Shown here: piece after piece, positions 14,800 through 23,169 of the stretch
Numbering within the stretch: position 1 is the stretch's first letter
Layout: every line of letters begins with the position of its first letter
DNA from: a virus
IMG/VR virus record: IMGVR_UViG_3300043427_002326
Span: 1 to 47,162 of that record
Length of the DNA: 47,162 nucleotides
Strand: one strand, 5' to 3'
Program-made: the position numbers and the translations under genes
Notes under the pieces: model-generated
Told to the model about the DNA's origin: nothing
Databases searched by the model: none
The model's input: only the letters and a program-made list of their open reading frames with translations

Positions 14800-14810
14800 C
14801 TTATGGCTAA

Positions 14811-15086
14811 TCAGCCTTCAATCTCACCAATCCGAATCCGCTCCTGATACTCAAAAATCTCTGGAGCACGACCTACCAGTTTATAGGAGTGGCTGAGCAG
14901 TTCACGAAACACGTGCGGGCTAACCGCTAGCTCCTGCTGGATAGTTTCTGCGTCTTTACCAGCAGCGAACATCTCACGAATAGCCTCAGCAACTGGGGCA
15001 AGTGAGCGAACGGTGTTACCAGGCAGCGCCGACGGTGCTTCCTTCTCCTTTACTTCTAGGCTGTCAGCAGCTTTGCGAGCAGGCAT
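14811..15086 (-). CDS. Antisense-oriented small HTH-like protein in the late region
   Basis: A 91-residue protein, the only leftward gene between the terminase and the lysis region. AEAIREMFAAGKDAETIQQELAVSPHVF (about 33-60) reads like a helix-turn-helix with a phage regulator flavour. The C-terminal KLVGRAPEIFEYQERIRIGE is basic then acidic. Its ATG (15086-15084) shares three bases with the rightward ATG at 15085, so the two genes start from the same CATG. It may be a late regulator or a moron; function not shown. Confidence 0.6.
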   Translation of the reverse strand: MPARKAADSLEVKEKEAPSALPGNTVRSLAPVAEAIREMFAAGKDAETIQQELAVSPHVFRELLSHSYKLVGRAPEIFEYQERIRIGEIEG

Positions 15087-15279
15087 GAGTACAGTGCGTC
15101 TCTTCGTACTACAGGATAACTGTCGCAGTTTTGTTGACGTTCAGTACGGCCAACACCTAGAAGCCCAAGCCGAACTGGAAATGTTTGGCGCCAAGGTTTA
15201 CCACTCAATGGTGCTGCAAGAACCCGCCAAACAGAGGAAATCTCGCACTGGCGCTAGACTCAAACAAAGGATGTATTGA
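15085..15279 (+). CDS. Hypothetical small protein
   Basis: A 64-residue protein from ATG 15085 (MSTVRLFVLQDN). It has a beta-strand N-terminus and a basic C-terminal tail (AKQRKSRTGARLKQRMY). It overlaps the leftward gene's start codon. Its last codons and TGA overlap the spacer before the next gene, and a TAGACT box (15255-15260) lies inside its 3' end. Not recognised; moderate confidence that it is translated. Confidence 0.5.
   Translation: MSTVRLFVLQDNCRSFVDVQYGQHLEAQAELEMFGAKVYHSMVLQEPAKQRKSRTGARLKQRMY
15255..15260 (+). promoter_or_regulatory. TAnACT late-type -10 box (TAGACT)
   Basis: GCTAGACT ends 21 bp before the GTG at 15282. AAAGG at 15266-15270 could be its ribosome site. It would restart transcription after the capsid terminator. 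Confidence 0.45.
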
Positions 15280-15281
15280 CC

Positions 15282-15812
15282 GTGGCCGCTGTCATCGACG
15301 CCACTTTGGGTGGGGCTTCGGCCAACTCGTATGTGACGCTGGCAGACGCCGACGCCTATTTCGAGACCGTCCCAGACTCCACGGATTGGGTGGGCAAAAC
15401 CACCGACCAAAAGAACCGGGCCCTTATCAGCGCCACCCGCTGGATCGACGTACTGAGCTTTTACGGCAAACGCTGCAGCGAGACGCAAGCACTGAAATGG
15501 CCGCGTAAGGAATACGAGGTTGATGGCATCGAGCTTGCCTGCACGCTGATCCCATTCGGCATCGAAGTCGCCACCTACGAACTGGCACGAGCCCTCGCCA
15601 ACGACACCGACGCCATCACAGGTAGCACTGGCACCACCGGCATCTACGACCAAGTGGAGCTTGGCGAACTAAAGGTCCGCTATAAGTCCAGCTCCATGAC
15701 CCCAGGCGTAATCAACAACGTCTTCGACGTTTACCCCTGGCTCCAGAGCTACCTAGGCCCTTACTGCATCGGTGGCGCCACAAATTACGCCGTCCGCCTA
15801 TTCCGAGGCTGA
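15282..15812 (+). CDS. Head-tail connector / adaptor protein
   Basis: About 176 residues from GTG 15282 (an in-frame TTG at 15276 is possible). GGASANSYVTLADADAYFE near residues 8-26 is the opening typical of phage proteins annotated as DnaT-like or head-tail connector (NSYV-x-L-x-DAxAYF). It continues with KNRALISATRWIDVL and LKWPRKE, all conserved in that family. It is probably the adaptor that binds the portal. It is first in a tight head-completion cluster. Confidence 0.75.
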   Translation: MAAVIDATLGGASANSYVTLADADAYFETVPDSTDWVGKTTDQKNRALISATRWIDVLSFYGKRCSETQALKWPRKEYEVDGIELACTLIPFGIEVATYELARALANDTDAITGSTGTTGIYDQVELGELKVRYKSSSMTPGVINNVFDVYPWLQSYLGPYCIGGATNYAVRLFRG

Positions 15813-15813
15813 T

Positions 15814-16191
15814 ATGGGACGCATCGACACGACTTTCGCCCCAATCCCAACCTCCTTGATGAAGGAATGGGGCCAAAACATCACTTACATCAAAACCAGC
15901 ACCCCCCGCACCTACAACCCAACGACTGGAGCAGTCACTGGGACCGACACAAACGTCACGGTCAAAGCGGTGATAACCCGCGTCAATCCCCGCGAATCCG
16001 AAGGTCTGTATCAGACAACAGACCTCAAAATCATCATCGGCACCGACGAGCTTGGAACTTATTACCCAACTGAAGCCGACCGCGTGCAGTACCAACAGGC
16101 TGGAGCAACCCGCGAAGCCAAAATCATCTCCATTACCACCTATCGCGGCGACAATCCTGTCTACCACTCCCTAATCGTGAGGCCCCAGTGA
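15814..16191 (+). CDS. Head closure / stopper protein
   Basis: A 125-residue protein starting at MGRIDTTFAPIP. It is beta-rich, with YNPTTGAVTGTDTNVTVKAVITRVNPRE (about 31-58) and a terminal VYHSLIVRP strand, a pattern of small head-closure proteins that follow the connector. Its TGA overlaps the next ATG. The role is assigned mainly from gene order: connector, closure, tail completion, tail terminator, tube. Confidence 0.65.
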   Translation: MGRIDTTFAPIPTSLMKEWGQNITYIKTSTPRTYNPTTGAVTGTDTNVTVKAVITRVNPRESEGLYQTTDLKIIIGTDELGTYYPTEADRVQYQQAGATREAKIISITTYRGDNPVYHSLIVRPQ

Positions 16192-16754
16192 TGGCAAGAG
16201 ATTTCAAAAACCTGATTAATGACGTAAAGGAGCTAGTTAGCAATTCTGCTAGACAGTCTGCAGTGGAAATTATGAACACTCTGGCGCAAAAAGGGCCTGC
16301 GTATTCTGGTCAATTTTCTTCTGCTTGGTACGCAGTAGAACCAGGGCAAGAACCTGGAGGCCCTCGTTCAAACGGAAATAATGTATATAAGTACGACTTA
16401 CGCAACGTACCCAAGGTAAAGTTTCGCACCGGAACGTATTACGAAATAGTCAATGGCGCGAGCTATGCAGCCCAAGCTCTTGATTTAGAGGAGGGACGTT
16501 TTCGTACACAGTACGATTCAAGCGGAAACATTAAAGAGCCTGTAAAAGATCCAGTTTCCGTCGGTAAAAGGACAGGCTCTATTCGAGGTCAGGTATCCAG
16601 CGGCGAGGGCTTTTCAGTCAGTACAGCACCTCTTGACTGGTACGTTACTTACACAAGTGGCGGTGCAATGCGGCGCGATTTAGCCAACGGGGTAACAATA
16701 GGTTTCCGCCAAGGTCCTAAAGGCGGCAATGCCCCCGGCACAGGATTCGGCTAA
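16191..16754 (+). CDS. Tail completion / neck protein
   Basis: A 187-residue protein from ATG 16191 (TGATG overlap; a GTG at 16188 is the alternative). It has an N-terminal helix (DFKNLINDVKELVSN), then GPAYSGQFSSAWYA, as in HK97 gp10-like or minor neck proteins, and a loop-rich basic C-terminus with a GTGFG end. Base and codon use are visibly AT-richer than in flanking genes, suggesting a separate origin. Its stop overlaps the next start. Confidence 0.6.
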   Translation: MARDFKNLINDVKELVSNSARQSAVEIMNTLAQKGPAYSGQFSSAWYAVEPGQEPGGPRSNGNNVYKYDLRNVPKVKFRTGTYYEIVNGASYAAQALDLEEGRFRTQYDSSGNIKEPVKDPVSVGKRTGSIRGQVSSGEGFSVSTAPLDWYVTYTSGGAMRRDLANGVTIGFRQGPKGGNAPGTGFG

Positions 16755-17185
16755 TGAACTATCAAGCTATCCGCGCTGCAGTCGAAAATCCGCTTTTAAC
16801 GGCTTTTAACGGCCTTACACCGCCTGTCCCTGTTTATTTCGACAACATCACAGCCGTCCCACCAAACACCACAACTGAGTACGTTCGCGTCAATGTTACT
16901 TTCGGTATTACCAACGAACCCACGCTTACCAGCAGTGTGGACAACGCTCGTGGAGCGGTTGTCATCCGTGTTTTCACGGAAAAAGGACGCGGCCCCGCCC
17001 GCAACCAAACGCTTCTAACCACAGCAGTAAACGTACTGGAAACACTGAATAACACCGCCAAGACAAACAGTGGCGTATTTTTCCGCGTAGGCGAGATTAA
17101 CGGTCCGACATTTTCTTCTACCGAAGAGGCGCCCCATTTTGTGGGGCGGATTGATACGTCCTACGTTGCAACTGTGTTGTCGTAG
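16754..17185 (+). CDS. Tail terminator protein (DUF4128-like)
   Basis: A 143-residue protein. MNYQAIRAAVENPLLTAFN and then PPVPVYFDN with an EYVRVNVTFG strand match tail-terminator proteins of siphoviruses, which cap the tail tube before head joining. GAVVIRVFTEKGRG near 76-89 is the typical central strand-turn. It lies directly before the tail tube gene. The 77-bp gap after it holds a palindrome CGGGCA-G-TGCCCG and weak promoter-like sequence but no gene. Confidence 0.75.
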   Translation: MNYQAIRAAVENPLLTAFNGLTPPVPVYFDNITAVPPNTTTEYVRVNVTFGITNEPTLTSSVDNARGAVVIRVFTEKGRGPARNQTLLTTAVNVLETLNNTAKTNSGVFFRVGEINGPTFSSTEEAPHFVGRIDTSYVATVLS

Positions 17186-17262
17186 GTAATGCTTAGTTAC
17201 AGGCGCTAACCTGTATTAAGCCGGGCAGTGCCCGCCCAGAAAACCGCTACTTGGTACGCCCT

Positions 17263-18036
17263 ATGGCCACCACCGTTCTGTCCGGCACGTCCGGCGCGCT
17301 CTACTACAAACCCGCCGGCACGACCGGCAGCTTCGGCGAAAGCAACGTATCTGTTGCTAACAACGAAATCACCGTTGCCCCGCTGTTGAACTTCAAAGTC
17401 GGCGATCCCGTCAAGTTCAGCGTGATCAACAGCCAGACCGGCGGCACCGGCACCGGCACCCTACCTGCAGGTATCACTGCCGGCACCACCTACTACGTGA
17501 TTGCCTACACACCTTCAACCGGTGTGTTGAAAGTCTCCGCCACCCAAGGCGGCGTCAGCATTACCATCACCGATGATGGCACTGCTGCTTTCCCCAACGA
17601 GTTCCAGGTTGCTTACGCCGATTTTGCCGCCGTCGGCCAAGTCCGCGACTGGAGCTTCGAGATCACCCGTGCTGAGATCGACGTAACCACCATCGGTCAA
17701 AACCTCGGCCAGTACGTGCCTTTCCGCAGCTACATCAGCGGCTTCGGCGACGGCAACGGCACCGCCACGGTCTACATGACCAACGAGGAAGCCTCGCTGT
17801 CCAACCGGATGGTGCAGGACGTGCTGCAGCGCCAGCAAACCGGTGCCGCCTTCAAGCTGTACACCGACGCTGTGTTCACTGGTGGTGCACTTAGCGAAAG
17901 TCTGAGCCGCTCGATCTCGTTCGACGCTGTGCTGATCTCGGCCAGCATGAACGTCAACCCCGACGACGCCCAGTCCGTGACTGTGACCTTCCGTCCTTCC
18001 GGCACCCCCAGCTTCGACTTCGCTACTTCTGCCTGA
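17263..18036 (+). CDS. Major tail tube protein
   Basis: A 257-residue protein from ATG 17263. The segment VRDWSFEITRAEIDVTTIG (about 127-145) is the tail-tube core found also in two later genes (27698 and 28100). An inserted beta region (about 30-115) precedes it. Codon bias and the strong terminator after it fit an abundant product. The C-terminal strand SVTVTFRPSGTPSFDF completes the beta sandwich. It polymerises as stacked hexameric rings around the tape measure. Confidence 0.85.
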   Translation: MATTVLSGTSGALYYKPAGTTGSFGESNVSVANNEITVAPLLNFKVGDPVKFSVINSQTGGTGTGTLPAGITAGTTYYVIAYTPSTGVLKVSATQGGVSITITDDGTAAFPNEFQVAYADFAAVGQVRDWSFEITRAEIDVTTIGQNLGQYVPFRSYISGFGDGNGTATVYMTNEEASLSNRMVQDVLQRQQTGAAFKLYTDAVFTGGALSESLSRSISFDAVLISASMNVNPDDAQSVTVTFRPSGTPSFDFATSA

Positions 18037-18063
18037 TAGTCTGCTGGAGCAGTAGGTTCAGCA

Positions 18064-18088
18064 CCCCGGCCCACAAGCCGGGGTTTTT
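18064..18088 (+). terminator. Intrinsic terminator after the tail tube gene
   Basis: CCCCGGC (18064-18070) and GCCGGGG (18077-18083) form a perfect stem with a CCACAA loop, followed by TTTTT. Confidence 0.9.
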
Positions 18089-18102
18089 CATTTCTACTCC
18101 GC

Positions 18103-18108
18103 TACACT
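18103..18108 (+). promoter_or_regulatory. TAnACT late-type -10 box (TACACT)
   Basis: GCTACACT lies just after the terminator at 18064-18088 and ends 23 bp before the chaperone ATG at 18132. Terminator and promoter together reset expression between the abundant tube and the low-level chaperone. Confidence 0.5.
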
Positions 18109-18131
18109 AATCGCATACCCAAAGCATTTGT

Positions 18132-18473
18132 ATGCCGGTTCCTGTACGCGCAATCGACCGTCTCCGCAAGGCCGCCAACCTGGAGCCCGTCAAAAAAGTA
18201 GTAGAGCTGTCTGACGGCAGCACATTTGAAATGTGGGTGGCACCGCTGACGATGGCCGAGCGCGAACGCGCCCAGAAGCAAGCCAAATCCGACGACGCCA
18301 ACGCCTTCGCCCTCCAACTGCTTATCGCCAAAGCACTGGACGAGTCCGGCGCCAAGCTTTTTAGCGCTGGTGAAGTGGATGTGCTGAAGAACGAAGTCAA
18401 GGACAAGGATCTTCAAGCCTTGATGCTGGCAATTTTGACCGACGACGCCGAGCCCATCGACCCAAAAGCCTGA
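18132..18473 (+). CDS. Tail assembly chaperone, short form (gpG-like)
   Basis: A 113-residue helical protein (IDRLRKAANLEPVKK, MAERERAQKQAKSDDANAFALQLLIAKAL) in the usual place between the tube and tape-measure genes. Translation normally ends at TGA 18471-18473. The heptamer CCCAAAA at 18461-18467, in the phase C CCA AAA, lies two codons before the stop and allows a -1 shift into the downstream frame. The short and extended forms act together in coating the tape measure during tail assembly. Confidence 0.85.
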   Translation: MPVPVRAIDRLRKAANLEPVKKVVELSDGSTFEMWVAPLTMAERERAQKQAKSDDANAFALQLLIAKALDESGAKLFSAGEVDVLKNEVKDKDLQALMLAILTDDAEPIDPKA

Positions 18474-18658
18474 GCGCCGAACTCCGCAAAGACAACTGGC
18501 TCATGCTCCAGTTTGGCGTCGCCAAGGAGCTGGGTCTGACTCTTACCGAAGTTCGCACCACCATGACCGCCGAGGAATTACTCGGCTGGAGCGCCTATTT
18601 CCAGATCCTGAATGAGGACCAGGAAAAAGCAATGGAGAAGGCCAAACGCCGCCGCTAA
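18132..18658 (+). CDS. Tail assembly chaperone, -1 frameshift fusion (gpGT-like)
   Basis: A -1 slip at CCCAAAA (18461-18467) joins the gpG-like frame to an open frame ending at TAA 18656-18658. It adds about 64 residues, including NWLMLQFGVAKELGLTLTEV and MTAEELLGWSAYF. That second part has the phage T-protein pattern (helix, [ML]T-x-EELxGW-x-AYF), and it has no independent ribosome site. The nearest in-frame ATG (18503) lies inside the domain. A short TGAGC/GCTCA pairing (18471-18475 with 18499-18503) could stimulate slipping. Confidence 0.8.
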
Positions 18659-18673
18659 CCCGGCGGCTTTTTT
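18648..18673 (+). terminator. Intrinsic terminator overlapping the chaperone stop codon
   Basis: GCCGCCG (18648-18654) and CGGCGGC (18661-18667) form a perfect stem around CTAACC, which contains the TAA stop, followed by TTTTTT (18668-18673). Confidence 0.9.
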
Positions 18674-18679
18674 GTTGCG

Positions 18680-18685
18680 TAGACT
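18680..18685 (+). promoter_or_regulatory. TAnACT late-type -10 box (TAGACT)
   Basis: GCGTAGACT lies 7 bp after the terminator T-tract and ends 24 bp before the tape-measure GTG at 18710. It is the second terminator-then-TAnACT pair within 600 bp. Confidence 0.5.
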
Positions 18686-18709
18686 GGCTGTACGACAGGT
18701 AATGGTGCG

Positions 18710-21700
18710 GTGGCCGATTACGACGCCAAAATCAGAGTAAGTGCCGATACCAAGCAGGCTGAATCGGAGATATCGAAGCTGCAGCAGCGCTTAAATAAAT
18801 TAAGCGATGCAGCGTTCAAGTTAGATGCAACTAATTTTCAAAAAAGTGTAAAAGATATCGGCACAGCCGTACAAGGTATAGGACAACGAGGAGCCCTTGG
18901 CGCACTTACTTTAGCGGCGGGCAAAGCCACCACAGCTTTAGGCGGTTTAGGTGCAAAGTTTGGAATTTTAGGTGCAGCGGCAGCTAGCGCTGGAGCAACA
19001 GTAAATGGGGCTTTAGGCGGTATTCCAGCCGTAATAACAGACATACTTAATCAAGTAGGTCAGATACCTAACGCTTTCGGCATAGCAGCTGTAGCCGCGC
19101 TGGCTTTTGCGCCACAAGTCCTTAAAGCTTCTGCGGCTGTAACGGGCCTTGGCGCAGCTGTAGATAATGCTATAGGTAAACAAACCACAGAAAAAATTGC
19201 AGATGCAGTAAACAAATTTGGTCAGCTTAAGCTTGAAATAGATGCCACAAACGCCTCGTTCCAAGAGTTAATTTCAGGTAGTACATTAAATCAACTTAAT
19301 GCCCAGCTAAAAGATGCGGTAAAACAAAGCGGAGAGTTTCTTTCTTCTACAGATGAGGCTGTAACTGCTGCGCAACAATTAGTAGCCGTACAAAGAGAAC
19401 AACGTAAAGAACAGAAAGCAATTAACGATTTAATTCGTCAAGCACAGGGGCTACAACCTCAAGACGTAAGAGATACAGAAGTAGCTAGGCGCGTCGCATT
19501 ACTGAAGTCCCGTGAGGTGCAGCAGCGGAAAGATTTACAGCTGCAAAGTCAGATAAACGCTGAACTAGCCGAATATGCAAAAATTGCAGAGCAGGTAGCA
19601 GCCCAAACAAAACAATGGGCTTCAAACTTAGAACGTGTTTCACGCACAAGCAAAGCCGGGGCTTTAGGTACGCAGTCTCAACTGCGCACACGTCTGCAGG
19701 AGTTCCAAGAAAACCGCCGTAGCGCAGAAATTGCTCGACAAAGAAGTGCAGAAATTCTTGCTTTTGAAAGGGGAGGACAATACTCACTGGGTCAAGTTCC
19801 AGTAAGAGGTGAATTGTTCCCAGGTGGGCGGACTGAAACAGCAGCGCCTCAATTCAGAGAACGCCTTAATACACAAGCTCTTGCTCAGCAAGCTTTAGAA
19901 AAAGCAGGCCGTAGCAGGCTTCAAATTGAAGCATCTATATTTAAGCAGTCAAAACAAATTAGTGAGGTACAACAAGAGCAAAATAAACTAGATGAAAGGT
20001 CTATACAGCTTGCTAAAGAAAGAAACAAATTATTACTGGAACAGTTCCGTGCAGAACAGCGCGTAGCTTCTGGCGTACTTGATCCAGCCTCTCTACGCGC
20101 AGACCGCCAGCGCCGAGTTACAGAGGGTCGTGAGACAGCAGCACGCCGCAGAGAAGCACTAAGCAACGCTGTAATTGGCGGTGCTTTCCCCTTGCTATTT
20201 GGTCAGGGAGCCGGCGCAGCCTTGGGCGGCGGTCTTGGTGGCGCAGCTGGCGGTTTTGCCGGTGGTCAGTTCGGCTTTGGCTTGTCTTTGGTCGGCACTG
20301 CGTTAGGCACAGTGCTGGATCAATTTACAAAAGCCGCTATTGATTCCGGCAAAGCCCTCCAAGATCCAATCACTAATTTTCAAAAAATTGCTGATGCCGG
20401 TTTGTTAGCCAGCAGAAGCCAAAAGCAGTACATCGAACGTCTAATTGAGGCCGGTCGCGTTACAGAAGCCGCAACAGTAATCCAAGATGAGTTAATCAAA
20501 AAGATCGGCGTTCAAGGCGTCCAAGACCTACAAAACGCTGGAGCGGCCAGCGACAAACTTAACAAAGCTCTTGCAGAATTTTCTTTGCAGGCGCAAGCCG
20601 CAGTAGCAGGACCGCTTGCCGACATACTTACGTGGCTTTCTGGCGTAATTGCTGTAGGCAACCAAGTAAATAGGCAAGCCGCTCAGCAGGCCGACATACT
20701 TCAAGGTTTATCTCCTGAAGACAGAACAACGCTTCAACGTGAAGAGCAGCGTATCCTTCAAGGCGCAAATCTCTTTAATGAGGCACAAAAACGTCAACAG
20801 GTTTCGCAGCTGTACCAGAGTTTTGCTGGTAGAGCAAATATCCAGCGTCCGGGCACATCTATAGATCAAACACCCGAACTTCAAGCAAAAGCGCAAACAC
20901 AAGAACTTGCCGCCCAAGTTCAGCTGGAAGGGCAAAAGCTTACCCTTGCCGGCATGTCCTTGGAAATGGACGGCCAAAGCTACGTTGCCGCTGCTAAACG
21001 AGTAGCCCAACAGGAATACGAGAATAAGCTTTTAGAAATTAAAAATTCTTGGATCGGAAAAGCTTACGACGCAGAACGTAATCAACTACTCATCAAACAA
21101 GCGAATCTTCAATTAGCCGGTAAGATCCGGGAAATTGAGGCCCAAGCCGCCAAAGCTGCCGAAAAAGCTAACCAAGATGCTATTCGAGCTTACCAACAAC
21201 GCCTACAACTACAGAACCAGCTAGCACAAACAACATTAGACGAATACAGAATTTTTGAACAAGGAGTGGATCTGCTCAAAGGTCCAATCGCTGGCTACGA
21301 GAAGAGCCTAATTCTTTTGGAGCGCCGTACAGCAATCCAAGAAGGTATTATCCTGAACGAGCTCGAATCCGCAAGAGTCTCAGAAGATTATGCCGCCAAT
21401 CAGCAAGTTATCGAAGCTATTTATGCAAATAGACTAGGTAACTTAAAGCGAGAAGCAGATTATCTTAAGCAGCAGCTAGACGTACAAAAAGAACGCGCCC
21501 AACTGGAGCAGGCAATATCGCTGCGTCAACTGCAGTTCCAAAATAATCAGCGCCGTGTTGCTGGCCAGACAGAGATTGAGACACTGCAAACTCAATTACA
21601 GTTCCCGTTCGGTGGAGAGCAACTAGAACGTGAACTACAGCTGCTGGACCAGTACACGCGGCGAATAAACGAACTTAAACCGCTACAAGAAGAAATTCAA

Positions 21701-22720
21701 ACTACGCAGCAGACTATTACTGCGGCTGAAAAAACGCCCGGTCTTCTTACCGAGGACCAATTAAATGCAAGCAAACAAGCATTAGCAATTCAGCAGGATC
21801 AGTTGACGCAGCTTACAGCTGAACTACAAGTACGCGATCAACTGGAACAACAACTTTTGCGCCAGCAGCAAATTTACGCAAAGTACGGGTTTATTGCCGA
21901 CGAAGTATCTCGCGCATTTAGCGACTCTATTAGCGGCATTATTACTGGCACTACAACAGTCGCCGAAGCTTTTGGCCGCATGTTCGAGAACATCGGTAAA
22001 GCGTTTATCGATATGGCTACACAAGTTCTGGCTCAAAAGTTGTTCTTCACTATTGTTAGCTCTTTAACTAGCGGGCTTGGTGGGGGGTTCTCGTTTAGCG
22101 GCGCAGGCCCTGTATCCGGCGCTTCGGTGTTTGGTGCAGGCCAAGCCGGCTTTAATCCTGCAGCTTTTGGAGGCACAAGCTTCTTTGCCGAAGGCGGTTT
22201 TGTTACCGGACCCACCCGCGCACTAATCGGCGAAGGTGGCGAACCGGAGTACGTGATTCCAGCCAGCAAGATGGGCTCGGCCATGGCGCGGTACGCAACA
22301 GGCGCTCGCGGCGAAGGCGTGCTCGGTGGTGCTGTAGCCGAAAACCGCGCCTTCTTGGATTCGCTGACCACAAAAGTCGGCGGCTCCGTCGAATCCGCAG
22401 CCGACGAACCGTCTGATGGAACGGTGGCAACCCGCGCCGCCATCCGCGAAAGCGAGCGGTTCCAGGAAAACCGGATGCAGATCATGAGTCAGCAAACGGC
22501 ACTGGAACGCCGCTACGAACGCGAGCGCCTCGAAAAAATGACCAGCGAGCCCGGCTACCTGAATGTGAAATACGAATCCCAAGTGATCAATAATGTGGAG
22601 TATGTGACCCGCGATCAGGCTGAACGCTTGGCAACTCAATCCGCCCTGCGTGGCCGTGAGCTGGCAATCGGCGCCCTGCAGAACAGCGTCAAAACCCGCA
22701 AGCGTGTAGGAATGAGCTGA
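18710..22720 (+). CDS. Tail tape measure protein
   Basis: A 1336-residue protein with a GTG start. Long Gln/Ala/Glu/Leu-rich coiled coils fill residues 1-460 and 690-1090. A hydrophobic Gly/Ala-rich segment near 480-530 (GGAFPLLFGQGAGAALGGGLGG) is the usual membrane-active region. The C-terminal Gly-rich part (1110-1180) includes FAEGGFVTGPTRALIGEGG, a motif common at tape-measure C-termini, followed by a charged helix. At roughly 0.15 nm per residue the tail would be about 200 nm. The first 3.4 kb are AT-richer in codon use than the neighbouring genes, with a sharper GC-rich patch at the membrane segment. Confidence 0.95.
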   Translation: MADYDAKIRVSADTKQAESEISKLQQRLNKLSDAAFKLDATNFQKSVKDIGTAVQGIGQRGALGALTLAAGKATTALGGLGAKFGILGAAAASAGATVNGALGGIPAVITDILNQVGQIPNAFGIAAVAALAFAPQVLKASAAVTGLGAAVDNAIGKQTTEKIADAVNKFGQLKLEIDATNASFQELISGSTLNQLNAQLKDAVKQSGEFLSSTDEAVTAAQQLVAVQREQRKEQKAINDLIRQAQGLQPQDVRDTEVARRVALLKSREVQQRKDLQLQSQINAELAEYAKIAEQVAAQTKQWASNLERVSRTSKAGALGTQSQLRTRLQEFQENRRSAEIARQRSAEILAFERGGQYSLGQVPVRGELFPGGRTETAAPQFRERLNTQALAQQALEKAGRSRLQIEASIFKQSKQISEVQQEQNKLDERSIQLAKERNKLLLEQFRAEQRVASGVLDPASLRADRQRRVTEGRETAARRREALSNAVIGGAFPLLFGQGAGAALGGGLGGAAGGFAGGQFGFGLSLVGTALGTVLDQFTKAAIDSGKALQDPITNFQKIADAGLLASRSQKQYIERLIEAGRVTEAATVIQDELIKKIGVQGVQDLQNAGAASDKLNKALAEFSLQAQAAVAGPLADILTWLSGVIAVGNQVNRQAAQQADILQGLSPEDRTTLQREEQRILQGANLFNEAQKRQQVSQLYQSFAGRANIQRPGTSIDQTPELQAKAQTQELAAQVQLEGQKLTLAGMSLEMDGQSYVAAAKRVAQQEYENKLLEIKNSWIGKAYDAERNQLLIKQANLQLAGKIREIEAQAAKAAEKANQDAIRAYQQRLQLQNQLAQTTLDEYRIFEQGVDLLKGPIAGYEKSLILLERRTAIQEGIILNELESARVSEDYAANQQVIEAIYANRLGNLKREADYLKQQLDVQKERAQLEQAISLRQLQFQNNQRRVAGQTEIETLQTQLQFPFGGEQLERELQLLDQYTRRINELKPLQEEIQTTQQTITAAEKTPGLLTEDQLNASKQALAIQQDQLTQLTAELQVRDQLEQQLLRQQQIYAKYGFIADEVSRAFSDSISGIITGTTTVAEAFGRMFENIGKAFIDMATQVLAQKLFFTIVSSLTSGLGGGFSFSGAGPVSGASVFGAGQAGFNPAAFGGTSFFAEGGFVTGPTRALIGEGGEPEYVIPASKMGSAMARYATGARGEGVLGGAVAENRAFLDSLTTKVGGSVESAADEPSDGTVATRAAIRESERFQENRMQIMSQQTALERRYERERLEKMTSEPGYLNVKYESQVINNVEYVTRDQAERLATQSALRGRELAIGALQNSVKTRKRVGMS

Positions 22721-23169
22721 TGTCAGTCGCAACCGTCAATTACCTGCAGTTCCGCAACCGCGAGACCTTTGCCACGACTAGCCCGCTGTGGCAGAACTTT
22801 TTCGTGGATCGCCCCAGCGATTTCCTGCCGTTCGGCTACGGACAAGGCGCTGGCCAGACTGCAGGCGAACGCTCCCAAGGCAACTTGGTGGTGCCTTTGA
22901 ACACGATCTCGGTCAACTACGCCAAGGAAGCCGCCGACAACCGTTACTTAGCCGAAGTCACGACGCGGGAGATCAACATCAGCTCGCTGAGCGAGGCAGC
23001 AACGATTTCGCGTGAGCTCTGGGTCGTCGGCAGTTTTAGCCACGACCAAGAAATCCTGACCTTTGTGTTGCGTGGTCCAGGCGATGCGACTAGGCAGGGT
23101 CCAGGGCGTTTCTTATCCCGCAACCTTGTCGGTAGCGTCCCAAGCTCTGGAACACTCGTAATCTCATGA
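22720..23169 (+). CDS. Tail protein after the tape measure (distal tail, DUF1833-like)
   Basis: A 149-residue protein overlapping the tape-measure stop (TGATG). It is beta-rich, with VNYLQFRNRETFATTSPLWQ at the start and TREINISSLSEAATISRELWVVGSF centrally. Small proteins here in siphoviruses build the distal tail or the tail-tip base, and the pattern is loosely like DUF1833. Its last codon region overlaps the next gene (ATGA at 23166). Confidence 0.65.
   Translation: MSVATVNYLQFRNRETFATTSPLWQNFFVDRPSDFLPFGYGQGAGQTAGERSQGNLVVPLNTISVNYAKEAADNRYLAEVTTREINISSLSEAATISRELWVVGSFSHDQEILTFVLRGPGDATRQGPGRFLSRNLVGSVPSSGTLVIS

Noticed and set aside
17186-17262. A promoter or terminator before the tail tube gene
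   Set aside because: There is a short palindrome (CGGGCA-G-TGCCCG) and a TATTAA box, but no T-tract, no -35 and no consistent distance to the start.
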